Assembly: GCA_009908885.1 (NCBI GenBank)
Contig: JAAAOL010000005.1
Location: 1-7,309 of the forward strand
Length of the DNA: 7,309 nt
From: Bacteroidota bacterium
GTDB lineage: Bacteria; Bacteroidota; Rhodothermia; Rhodothermales; JAAAOL01
Direction of reading: 5' to 3'
Shown: piece after piece, positions 1-5,485 of the stretch
Layout of the letters: the number at the start of each line of letters is the position of its first letter
Numbering within the stretch: the first letter of the stretch is position 1
Notes under the pieces: model-generated
Told to the model about the DNA's origin: nothing
Databases searched by the model: none
Seen by the model: only the letters and a program-made list of their open reading frames with translations
Translations under genes and position numbers: made by a program

Positions 1-270
1 GGAGCCGGGCGCGTGAGCGAACCCGATGCCGCGCGCGGCGAGGGAGTCCTGATCCACGTGGTCCGTGCCGATGGTGGCGGAGCCGACGAACCGCACGCGG
101 CTGCCCGCCAGCAACTCGGCGTCGACCCGCGTCACGCTGCGCACGAGGAGTACGTCCGCGTCCCGCACGTCGGCAGGCCGGATGGCTCGCCCGGCCATCA
201 GGCGCACCGTGCCGAGCGTGCCGAACGCGTCTCGGACGTACGGCATGTTTTCGTCAGCGACGATGTGCAT
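1..270 (-). CDS. pdxB: Erythronate-4-phosphate dehydrogenase, N-terminal part (partial at window edge)
   Basis: PdxB oxidises 4-phospho-D-erythronate to 2-oxo-3-hydroxy-4-phosphobutanoate with NAD, the second step of the DXP-dependent pyridoxal 5'-phosphate pathway in the cytoplasm. Reading the minus strand from the ATG at 270 gives 90 uninterrupted codons to the window edge. They begin MHIVADENMPYVRDAF and match the family's typical opening, in which DENMPY is characteristic. Further on are RSVTRVDAELLAG (residues 44-56) and FVGSATIGTDHVD (61-73), which are the substrate-side segments of the D-2-hydroxyacid dehydrogenase fold. The NAD-binding Rossmann domain and catalytic Arg/Glu/His lie outside the window. 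The start is set by family alignment; no Shine-Dalgarno sequence is visible before it. The gene is divergent from the hydrolase at 725 across 454 bp. Generic D-2-hydroxyacid dehydrogenases lack the DENMPY opening, so PdxB is the better name. Confidence 0.9.
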   Translation of the reverse strand, partial: MHIVADENMPYVRDAFGTLGTVRLMAGRAIRPADVRDADVLLVRSVTRVDAELLAGSRVRFVGSATIGTDHVDQDSLAARGIGFAHAPGS

Positions 271-421
271 AGCGCATCGGGCGAGGATGAAGACAGCGAG
301 GACCGATCGTGAAGAATGCAGCGCACCGTAAAATTCACGTGACAGATGGACGGGCGCACCCTAGCTTTGCACCATTGGGCCCGCTTTTGACGAAGTACGA
401 AGCGGAAGGTTAACCAAATCA

Positions 422-462
422 CCGCACAGGATTCACCGTTCTTTACTAAACGATCCTGTCGG
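422..462. repeat. Stem-loop (inverted repeat) in intergenic region
   Basis: CCG (422-424) and ACAGGAT (426-432) pair with ATCCTGT (453-459) and CGG (460-462), leaving one bulged C. Inside the loop, CGTT (437-440) pairs with AACG (449-452), so the whole segment can fold into a two-step hairpin capped by an 8-nt loop. No T-run follows on either strand, so it is not a standard terminator. It could be an operator, an mRNA leader structure or a small RNA element; the sequence does not decide between these. Confidence 0.5.
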
Positions 463-564
463 AATTACGTGCAAGCGACCACTCGCGTGTACTACAACAA
501 ACCGCGTTCTGTCCGGCGTTCTTGCGTCCTGCTGAACGACATGGCCATGAAGATCCCGCCAACG

Positions 565-597
565 TTTTTCTAAGTTTTTGTCTTTCGAGGATATAAG
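565..597 (+). promoter_or_regulatory. Weak candidate promoter for the cell wall hydrolase
   Basis: A T-rich block (565-582) leads to TATAAG at 592-597, one mismatch from the canonical -10 box. No -35 box sits at 16-18 bp, and the spacing of TTTG (577-580) does not fit the Bacteroidota TTTG/TAnnTTTG promoter well. It is the best promoter-like stretch ahead of the gene at 725 and would give a leader of about 120 nt. Confidence 0.25.
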
Positions 598-673
598 TTA
601 CGCCTCGTTCGTACGTCGGCGGTATCAATGGTGCCCGCTGGGACGTTTCACCCTGTAACGACGCTCTCAGCGC

Positions 674-691
674 CCTGCCTTCCGGGGCAGG
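674..691 (+). other. GC hairpin in the leader of the hydrolase gene
   Basis: CCTGCC (674-679) pairs with GGCAGG (686-691) around the loop TTCCGG. It lies 33 nt before the start codon at 725 and would be in the mRNA leader. It has no T-run, so termination is unlikely. An effect on RNA stability or translation is possible but unsupported. Confidence 0.3.
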
Positions 692-724
692 TCTCGTACT
701 CTCTCGGACAACCTCCTCTGCTTA

Positions 725-1435
725 ATGAGTCCTTTCGCGAAGCAGACGAAGCGGCCTCGGATCGGCACAGTGGCTCTTCCGACCTTCTTCGTCTTCGTCG
801 TCGGCGCCCTCTTTATGCATGGCGGCGTGTTCGTCCAGGCCTCCACGGCCCCGACGCCCCCGCCCATCCAGCGTGAAGAAGTGGTGCAGGTGGAGGACGT
901 CACGCCGTCGGTCGATGCCGCCGCGCTGACCGCCGCCGTCGAGGCCGCTCATGAAACCCCGCGCACGCTGCCGGAGCTACCTGCCGCGTCGATCGACGAG
1001 GAGACGCTCTGGCTGGCCCGCTGCATCTACTCGGAGACGAAGCGCCCCGCCGAGATGGAGCTGGTGGCCTGGGTCGTACGCAACCGCGTGGACACGCGCT
1101 TCCGGGACCGATCCACGTATAAAGACGTGGTGCTGGCGCCGTATCAGTTTAGCGCCTTCAATCCCGGCAGCCGCAAGCGGCAGTACTACACGTCGCTCAC
1201 GCCGGAGACGCAGCTTCCGGGCTGGCGGCACGCGCTCAACATCGCCTACCACGTGCGCTACGCCGATGCCTCCCTGCGCCCGTTCCCGAGCCGGACGCGC
1301 CATTTTTACAGCGAACGCTCCCTGCCCGACACGCTCGCCCATCCCGCATGGGCCCAGGGCCTGGAGCCGGTGACGCCGCGCCGCCCGGTGAAGCTCGACA
1401 CGCGCCGCTTCCGCTTCTTCGAAGGCGTTTCTTAA
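725..1435 (+). CDS. SleB-like cell wall hydrolase, membrane-anchored or secreted
   Basis: The 236-residue product looks like the SleB/CwlJ-type hydrolase domain (Hydrolase_2), a peptidoglycan-cleaving lytic enzyme. A basic N-terminus (KQTKRPR) is followed by a hydrophobic segment at about residues 13-38, either a signal peptide or an anchor. A Pro/Ala/Glu-rich linker covers about 40-90. The catalytic domain starts at about 93: TLWLARCIYSETKRP contains the family's (A/G)RxxYxE signature, with Glu104 as the likely catalytic acid. It continues with VAWVVRNRV (114-122), YKDVVLAPYQFSAFN (132-146), and near the C-terminus TRHFYSERSLP and HPAW, equivalent to the family's THF..P.W block. These placements are from memory of the family, not an alignment. 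The ATG at 725 keeps the whole export signal; no Shine-Dalgarno sequence is seen. A terminator follows directly, so it is probably transcribed alone. It is not a spore-germination enzyme here by context; housekeeping wall turnover is the likelier role. Confidence 0.8.
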   Translation: MSPFAKQTKRPRIGTVALPTFFVFVVGALFMHGGVFVQASTAPTPPPIQREEVVQVEDVTPSVDAAALTAAVEAAHETPRTLPELPAASIDEETLWLARCIYSETKRPAEMELVAWVVRNRVDTRFRDRSTYKDVVLAPYQFSAFNPGSRKRQYYTSLTPETQLPGWRHALNIAYHVRYADASLRPFPSRTRHFYSERSLPDTLAHPAWAQGLEPVTPRRPVKLDTRRFRFFEGVS

Positions 1436-1457
1436 TCGATCTTCGCGGTCCCACGCC

Positions 1458-1491
1458 GAGGCATGTCCCCACGGGCATGCCTCTTTTTTTT
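1458..1491 (+). terminator. Rho-independent terminator after the cell wall hydrolase
   Basis: GAGGCATG (1458-1465) pairs perfectly with CATGCCTC (1476-1483) around a 10-nt loop, and eight T residues follow (1484-1491). This is a textbook intrinsic terminator 22 nt after the hydrolase stop codon. It also shows that the next gene cannot start at the in-frame ATG at 1463, which is inside the stem. Confidence 0.92.
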
Positions 1492-1537
1492 ATGTTCCGC
1501 GTCCGCATCCCACCGACTATCCCCACGCCCCACCGCC

Positions 1538-2596
1538 ATGTCCATGCCGCGCCCGCCGCTTCAGACGCTCATCGCCTTCCTCGTCACGCTGTGCATCGCC
1601 GGGTGCTCCGGCTGCTTCCAGACGGAACCGGCCACGACGCCCGACGCGCCTTCGTCCACCGCCACGCCGGAGACGTTCGTCTTCGAGCCAGAACCGCCCC
1701 CCACGTTCCGGTACGACGACGGCATCCGCCTCGCCACGCTGAACGCGGAGTTCATGTTCGACGGGGCGGGCGACGAAGGGCAAGCCTCGTTCGCGCATCA
1801 GGCGGACCCCGCGAAGGCCCGCGCCCACCGCGACCGCATCGGCGAGATCCTGCGCATGCTGGACGCCGACGTGGTGATGCTCCAGGAGATCGAGGACGAC
1901 CGCGCGATGCAACTGCTGGTGGACGAGTCGCTGGCGGACATGGGCTACACGGTCCACTTCGTGCAGGGCGGCGACTACTTCACGGGCCAGGACGTGGGCC
2001 TGCTCTCGCGAATTCCGGTGCAGGAGATCGGGCGGACGGATGAGCGCGCCAACGTGGGCGCCACGGGCGACACCTACGGCGTCAGCAAGAATATGTACGC
2101 CCGCCTGATGCTGGGCGACGTGCCCACGACCCTCATCGGCCTGCACTTCCTGGCCCGCCCCACCGACGCCAGCCGCACGCCGCGCCGCGAGGCCCAGGCC
2201 GAGGTGATCCGCCAACTCGTCGTCCAGGAGCAAGAGGCCGGGCGCGCCGTGGCGGTGCTGGGCGACTTCAACGACTTCGACGGCGCCACGCTCGACCTCG
2301 CCGGAAGCACGCCCATCACGGACGTCATGGCGACGATCAAGGCCGCCGGGCCTGGCCCGTCGGACGACCTGCGCAACCTCATGGCCGACGTGCCGCAGGT
2401 GGAGCGCTACACGGCCCACTACGACCGCAACGACAACGACGAAGTAGACCCCGGCGAACTCTCCGCGCTCGACCACATCCTGCTCTCGCCCCGCCTCTAC
2501 CGCCACGTGCGCGAGGTCGTCTACGTGCAGGCCTACGATCCGACGGTCTACACCGACCACTTCCCCATCGTCGTCAACCTCGGGCTCGGCACCTGA
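1538..2596 (+). CDS. Endonuclease/exonuclease/phosphatase (EEP) family lipoprotein
   Basis: A 352-residue metal-dependent phosphoesterase of the DNase I-like EEP superfamily, exported as a lipoprotein. The N-terminus has a hydrophobic signal (8-22) ending in the lipobox IAGC, with Cys23 as the lipidation site. A Thr/Pro-rich spacer (29-57) follows, then the EEP core. Visible motifs are RLATLNAEF with Asn69, VVMLQEIE with the metal-binding Glu117, QDVGLLSR, LIGLHFLA, VLGDFND with Asp243 and Asn245, LDHILLS (311-317) and TDHFPI with the catalytic pair Asp340-His341. All expected catalytic motifs are present, so it should be active. Substrate (extracellular nucleic acid, phosphoester or lipid) cannot be told. 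Residues 296-307 form an EF-hand-like loop. The start at 1538 lies after the upstream terminator and gives a clean signal peptide; the ATG two codons later (1544) is equally possible. No clear Shine-Dalgarno sequence is seen. Confidence 0.85.
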   Translation: MSMPRPPLQTLIAFLVTLCIAGCSGCFQTEPATTPDAPSSTATPETFVFEPEPPPTFRYDDGIRLATLNAEFMFDGAGDEGQASFAHQADPAKARAHRDRIGEILRMLDADVVMLQEIEDDRAMQLLVDESLADMGYTVHFVQGGDYFTGQDVGLLSRIPVQEIGRTDERANVGATGDTYGVSKNMYARLMLGDVPTTLIGLHFLARPTDASRTPRREAQAEVIRQLVVQEQEAGRAVAVLGDFNDFDGATLDLAGSTPITDVMATIKAAGPGPSDDLRNLMADVPQVERYTAHYDRNDNDEVDPGELSALDHILLSPRLYRHVREVVYVQAYDPTVYTDHFPIVVNLGLGT

Positions 2597-2670
2597 CGCC
2601 CCTCAACGACCCCGTTACGCCTCGGCGCACGTCCGAACACGCCCTCGCGAGCGTCCGTTGGGCTGATGAA

Positions 2671-2686
2671 CACGACGTCACGACGT
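2671..2686. repeat. Tandem 8-bp direct repeat upstream of the sigma factor gene
   Basis: CACGACGT occurs twice head to tail (2671-2678 and 2679-2686), 24 bp ahead of the start codon at 2711. The junction contains GACGTC, a palindrome. It might be a binding site for a regulator of the sigma factor gene, but in a GC-rich region this could also be chance. No promoter box or terminator is obvious in the rest of 2597-2710. Confidence 0.35.
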
Positions 2687-2710
2687 GCTGATCGACCCTG
2701 ACGCTCCACG

Positions 2711-3415
2711 ATGTCCGACGAGACCGCTTCTCCATCGACCGACGCGCACTGGCAGGACGTGCTGGCCGAGGACGACGAAGACGCCTTCCGTGCTGCCGTC
2801 GCCCCCTACATGGACGACCTCATCGCCGCGGCGGGCAACGACCTCGGCTACTACGTCAGCCAGGACCTGCTGAACCAGGGCGACTTCACGCCCGAGGAGA
2901 TCGTGGGCGAAACGCTGCTCTACGCGTGGTCGCACCGTGAGCATCGCCCGGAGGAGATGGACCTGCGCGGCTGGCTGCTGGGCGTGCAGTACCGCGTGCT
3001 GCGGCGCCTCGTGACCCGGCAGCAGGCGTATCGCGAAGACAAGGCCGTCTCGCTCGACGAACCGCTCCCGACGCAGCCGGAGACGTACGCCAAGGGCGAG
3101 TGGTTTGCCGAGTGGTACCGTCCCGAGACCGGCGGCGTGACCTACGAAGAGATCATCCCGAGCACGACGCCGGTAGACCTCGAACCGGACCTGCGCGACA
3201 CCTCCCAGCGCGCCCGCCTCGACCCGGACAGCTACCACGTCTTGATGCTGCACGACGAGTTCGAGATGAGCCTGCCGCAGGTGGCTGCCACGATGAACCG
3301 GTCCGTCCGCGAGATGGCCGACCTGCTCGACGCGGCCCGCGCCACCTTCCAGGATCGGCACGCCGAGACGCCCATCACCGAGGCCGACCACCCCGCCCCG
3401 CCGGACGACGCCTAG
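2711..3415 (+). CDS. ECF-like RNA polymerase sigma factor (sigma-70 family)
   Basis: The 234-residue acidic cytoplasmic protein resembles a two-domain ECF sigma factor that would direct RNA polymerase to a small regulon. A region 2-like segment covers about residues 25-101: FTPEEIVGETLLYAWSHRE (59-77) matches the aEDlvqetFlraw pattern of region 2.2-2.3, and LRGWLLGVQYRVLRRLV (85-101) matches the conserved RxWLxxIAxN helix. A linker of about 70 residues follows, longer than usual, with SLDEPLP and WYRPETGGVTYEEIIP. A region 4-like helix-turn-helix lies at about 172-214 (YHVLMLHDEFEMSLPQVAAT), where the second helix (SVREMADLLDAARATF) replaces the usual T(V)KSRLxRAR and looks degenerate. Family members with this kind of linker occur in Rhodothermales as far as I recall. 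No anti-sigma factor gene is adjacent. The ATG at 2711 has no Shine-Dalgarno sequence. A divergent sigma-like regulator that does not itself initiate transcription cannot be excluded. Confidence 0.65.
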   Translation: MSDETASPSTDAHWQDVLAEDDEDAFRAAVAPYMDDLIAAAGNDLGYYVSQDLLNQGDFTPEEIVGETLLYAWSHREHRPEEMDLRGWLLGVQYRVLRRLVTRQQAYREDKAVSLDEPLPTQPETYAKGEWFAEWYRPETGGVTYEEIIPSTTPVDLEPDLRDTSQRARLDPDSYHVLMLHDEFEMSLPQVAATMNRSVREMADLLDAARATFQDRHAETPITEADHPAPPDDA

Positions 3416-3473
3416 GATGTACGGCAGCAGATCGTGGGCTCACATCTGACCGCGGCGCTGGCGCATGTTCCTG

Positions 3474-3519
3474 TGAAGATCCCGTAATTCTGCAAGGGAC
3501 GTTCTTTACGAAATATAAT
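3474..3519 (+). promoter_or_regulatory. Candidate promoter of the cysteine-rich lipoprotein gene
   Basis: A perfect TATAAT lies at 3514-3519 in an AT-rich island within the 159-bp gap, 55 bp before the start codon at 3575. The -35 region is weak (TGCAAG at 17 bp). TTCTTTACGAA (3502-3512) directly precedes the -10 box, and TGAAGATCCCG (3474-3484) lies further upstream; both recur in the 271-724 intergenic region. The following TTTG (3519-3522 region) gives partial resemblance to the Bacteroidota TAnnTTTG box. Confidence 0.45.
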
Positions 3520-3574
3520 TTGCTCTCTATCGTTGAAATGCTTGCCATCTCTTAAATAGCCATGATCCCTAGCT

Positions 3575-4378
3575 ATGCGACACGTAGTTAAACGGGTGGC
3601 CTGGCTCGTTCCTCTGCTGGCATTGCTCTCGGTCTTCACATTGGGCTGTGATGAAGCAACGATTTCACCGGATCAACGTGCTGAGCCTACGCCCACGTCA
3701 TCTCCCATTCAGGCGACAGCTATCCAGACGCCAACCGTTTTCACTGGCGCCGCCCTTGTCCGCACTGTCCGCGACGCGAAATCTGGAGCATCGGTCCTCA
3801 TCGTCGCACTGGACGAACAGACGCCCGAGCAAGACGCGGACGGCTTCGTGGATCGGTACTTTACGCTGCAGCGCGCGGACGCATCCGGCACGCTCTCCTA
3901 TGATCTGAGCAACGCGACGATCTACTTCCTGCAGAAGAGCCTCGTAGTCTCTGCACCTACGCTCGATCCGCCCCTGAACGTGTACGTAGCCGGCGTGGAT
4001 GAATATGCCGGGATCACCGACCCGGCCAAGGCCGCTGCCTATGACGACATGGTGCCTCCTCAGATCGAAGCGCAGGCACAGGCTATAGCAGGCTATGGCC
4101 TGGCCCACCGGCTGGTCGAACCACGGACCTTTCCCTGGAAGGTAGCCCGCGAAACGGAGACGTACGCGAGCCTCCTATCCGACGCGACAAGCATCACAGA
4201 CGCCCCCAAGGGAGCACAGTTTATCGACCCGCCGGAGTGCGGTAACTGTGACTCGGGAGGAACGGGATCGACCTCTTGCTCCATCAGTGGCACCTCCGGC
4301 GGCTGCTCCGTCACCTGCAGCGATGGATACTACGCATGCTGCGGTAGCGGGGGATGCTACTGTTGTGAAGGCGGATAA
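3575..4378 (+). CDS. Putative lipoprotein with cysteine-rich C-terminal tail, function unknown
   Basis: I do not recognise this 267-residue protein as a named family. A basic N-terminus and hydrophobic stretch (residues 8-24) end in FTLGC, a relaxed lipobox with Cys25 as the probable lipidation site. A Thr/Pro/Ser-rich spacer covers about 35-60. The middle (about 60-215) looks like a soluble, mixed-composition domain with no motif I can name. The tail is striking: ten cysteines at 222, 225, 235, 244, 248, 255, 256, 261, 263 and 264, in a Gly/Ser-rich setting. The rest of the protein has only Cys25. The block CSVTCSDGYYACC followed by CYCC recalls small cysteine-rich secreted peptides in Bacteroidota, from memory only. 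Disulfides or metal binding outside the cytoplasm are plausible. Codon use is less GC-biased than in the neighbours (for example GTA, ATA and TAT codons), which hints at transfer or weak selection. The gene has its own promoter-like sequence; the start is set by the signal peptide. Confidence 0.75.
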   Translation: MRHVVKRVAWLVPLLALLSVFTLGCDEATISPDQRAEPTPTSSPIQATAIQTPTVFTGAALVRTVRDAKSGASVLIVALDEQTPEQDADGFVDRYFTLQRADASGTLSYDLSNATIYFLQKSLVVSAPTLDPPLNVYVAGVDEYAGITDPAKAAAYDDMVPPQIEAQAQAIAGYGLAHRLVEPRTFPWKVARETETYASLLSDATSITDAPKGAQFIDPPECGNCDSGGTGSTSCSISGTSGGCSVTCSDGYYACCGSGGCYCCEGG

Positions 4379-4389
4379 CGGACCGTTCC

Positions 4390-4568
4390 GTAGCTCGACT
4401 TTGGCCATCTGAGGATAGGGAATCGGCGAACCTGAGCAATCCGGGCACATGGTGTCAGAGTAATTGCATGTCTACCTGGAAGACCGAGACATGCAAAAAC
4501 CCAAACTTGCCTAATTACGCTAGAATCGGCGCCTTTCTGCATGTTACAAATGGACAAAGTCGAGCGTA
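4390..4568. mobile_element. Possible MITE-like element: imperfect fold-back with terminal inverted repeats
   Basis: GCTCGACTTTGGCCATCTG at 4393-4411 matches the reverse complement of 4547-4565 at 17 of 19 positions, with the outer 11 bp perfect. The trinucleotide GTA flanks both ends (4390-4392 and 4566-4568), as a 3-bp target duplication would. A second, perfect 10-bp inverted repeat (4464-4473 with 4487-4496) has the same centre, near 4480. No gene lies inside the 173 bp. The layout fits a non-autonomous miniature transposable element. A long structured RNA in the 3' untranslated region is the main alternative. I cannot link it to a known insertion sequence. Confidence 0.4.
4464..4496. repeat. 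Perfect 10-bp inverted repeat at the centre of the fold-back element
   Basis: TTGCATGTCT (4464-4473) and AGACATGCAA (4487-4496) are perfectly complementary across a 13-nt loop. No T-run follows on either strand in the direction of transcription, so it is not a normal terminator. It forms the apex of the larger symmetrical element. Confidence 0.7.
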
Positions 4569-4570
4569 GC

Positions 4571-4607
4571 GGCTGGTTTCTTTACGAAGACCGGCCTTCT
4601 CTTTTTT
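4571..4607 (+). terminator. Rho-independent terminator downstream of the cysteine-rich lipoprotein gene
   Basis: GGCTGGTTT (4571-4579) pairs with AGACCGGCC (4588-4596), with two G-T pairs, around the loop CTTTACGA. It is followed by TTCTCTTTTTT (4597-4607). The T-rich tail is on the plus strand, so it serves the lipoprotein gene rather than the minus-strand gene ending at 4622. It lies nearly 200 bp after the lipoprotein stop codon, with the fold-back element in between. Confidence 0.75.
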
Positions 4608-4621
4608 AGATCTGTTTCGTC

Positions 4622-5254
4622 TCAAAGGCCGACGCCGATCCGCAGCAGCAGGCTGTTCAGATACTGCTCCTCATCGGCCCGGAAGTCGATCCCGCCGATG
4701 GTAAAGTCCTCGTCCACCATGCGCGTGATGCCGAAGGTGTACCCGATCTCGGGATAGAGGCGGATGCCGCTCAGCCGGAGCGCCAGCCCAAAGCCGAGCC
4801 CGCCCGCCACGCTGATGGCTTCCAGGTCGTCGTTGAAGTCGTCCTCGTCCGTCAGTGGGAAGCGGAGCACCGGGCCCGCCGTGACGTACGGCGAGACCAC
4901 GGGCGAGGCCGCAAACGTGTAGCGCAGGTTCAGCGGCACCTCGATCATGTTGACCGAGATGCCGTCGCCGACGTTGACGCCATCGTCGTCGCGCAACCCG
5001 TCGTAGAGCTGCCCGGCATCCATGTAGCGCACGCCGGGCCGCAGGCCGATGGGCCCGAGCGGGAGGTCGATCCACGCCTCGATGTGCCAGCCCGTCCGGC
5101 TGTCGAGCGCCGCCTCCGCCCCTTCGTTCAGAAGGTCGATGTCGCTGAGTTGGTCGAAGTTGGCCCCGGCGTAGATCCCAAATTGCGCGTGGGCCGGTGC
5201 AACACCGAGTGTAACGAGCACGAATACGCAGGCACAGAGGACGCGGGACAGCAT
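4622..5254 (-). CDS. Outer-membrane beta-barrel protein (porin-like, PorT/OmpW-type size)
   Basis: The 210-residue product has a clear Sec signal peptide (MLSRVLCACVFVLVTLGVAPAHA) with cleavage after AHA at residue 23. The mature protein begins QFGIYAGANFDQLSD. It has alternating polar and hydrophobic strands typical of an 8-stranded barrel: GIYAGANF, WHIEAWIDLPLG, IGLRPGVRYM, MIEVPLNLRYTF, VSPYVTAGPVLRF, AGGLGFGLALRL, IRLYPEIGYTFGI and the terminal strand LLLRIGVGL. This places it in the outer membrane. Loops are rich in Asp and Glu, suiting a halophilic or cation-binding surface. The frame stays open far upstream on this strand, but only the ATG at 5254 gives a signal peptide; the rest is antisense to bshA. 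It is convergent with the lipoprotein gene and divergent from bshA. The physiological role cannot be told from sequence. Confidence 0.85.
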   Translation of the reverse strand: MLSRVLCACVFVLVTLGVAPAHAQFGIYAGANFDQLSDIDLLNEGAEAALDSRTGWHIEAWIDLPLGPIGLRPGVRYMDAGQLYDGLRDDDGVNVGDGISVNMIEVPLNLRYTFAASPVVSPYVTAGPVLRFPLTDEDDFNDDLEAISVAGGLGFGLALRLSGIRLYPEIGYTFGITRMVDEDFTIGGIDFRADEEQYLNSLLLRIGVGL

Positions 5255-5472
5255 AGGTCGAGAAGCTAGATGAGATAGACGTGATGCGCGAGTGGGCGAT
5301 GAGTCCCTGGGCGCGAAGGGAGCGGTCTCCGAGCAAACGGAAAGCGCGGGGAACGGTTGCAGACCGCGCCCACAGCCGCCGTTCATAGAGCCGCCCGGCG
5401 TCCGCAGTTCGTCACATTCGGGGCTGCAACCTGTCCGCACGTGGCTCGTTTGTCCTGTGCGTTTTCGCAAGT

Positions 5473-5478
5473 GGAGAG
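5473..5478 (+). promoter_or_regulatory. Shine-Dalgarno sequence of bshA
   Basis: GGAGAG ends 7 nt before the ATG at 5486. It is the clearest ribosome-binding site in the window and fixes the bshA start against the in-frame upstream ATG at 5357, whose extra 43 codons have no family counterpart. Confidence 0.8.
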
Positions 5479-5485
5479 TGATGGT

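Larger units (their letters stand above)
271..724. other. AT-richer divergent intergenic region
   Basis: This 454-bp stretch separates pdxB from the hydrolase gene and is clearly less GC-rich than the flanking genes. I see no convincing gene: the open frames on either strand have no recognisable protein character. It holds a strong stem-loop (422-462), a T-rich block ending in a TATAAG sequence (565-597) and a GC-rich hairpin (674-691). Both genes must be driven from here. It shares two short motifs with intergenic regions further right: TTCTTTACTAA at 439-449 and TGAAGATCCCG at 548-558. Confidence 0.6.

Noticed and set aside
362..369. TAGCTTTG, matching the Bacteroidota -7 consensus TAnnTTTG
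   Set aside because: No TTTG or TTG lies at the expected distance upstream, and it is over 350 bp from the plus-strand gene; a chance match is likely.
1463..1537. Upstream in-frame ATG for the EEP lipoprotein
   Set aside because: It lies inside the stem of the terminator at 1458-1491, and the extra residues would bury the lipoprotein signal.
1517..2560. 347-codon minus-strand open frame opposite the EEP lipoprotein gene
   Set aside because: It is a reverse-frame shadow of a gene with all catalytic motifs, and its own sequence is low-complexity Val/His/Arg-rich.
2678..3391. 237-codon minus-strand open frame opposite the sigma factor gene
   Set aside because: It has the same shadow composition, whereas the plus-strand frame has recognisable sigma region 2 features.
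4401..4414. TGGCCATCTG shared with 6662-6671
   Set aside because: A single 10-bp match is expected by chance in 7 kb, and the surrounding bases do not align well enough to call a second copy of the element.
4375..4572. Integron attC site after the cysteine-rich gene
   Set aside because: The fold-back layout prompted the idea, but the ends do not match the RYYYAAC and GTTRRRY core sites, and the span is longer than usual attC sites.
5355..5431. Inverted repeat GGTTGCAG / CTGCAACC in the bshA divergent region
   Set aside because: Only 8 bp long with a 61-bp gap; this is expected by chance in a region of this size, and nothing else supports it.
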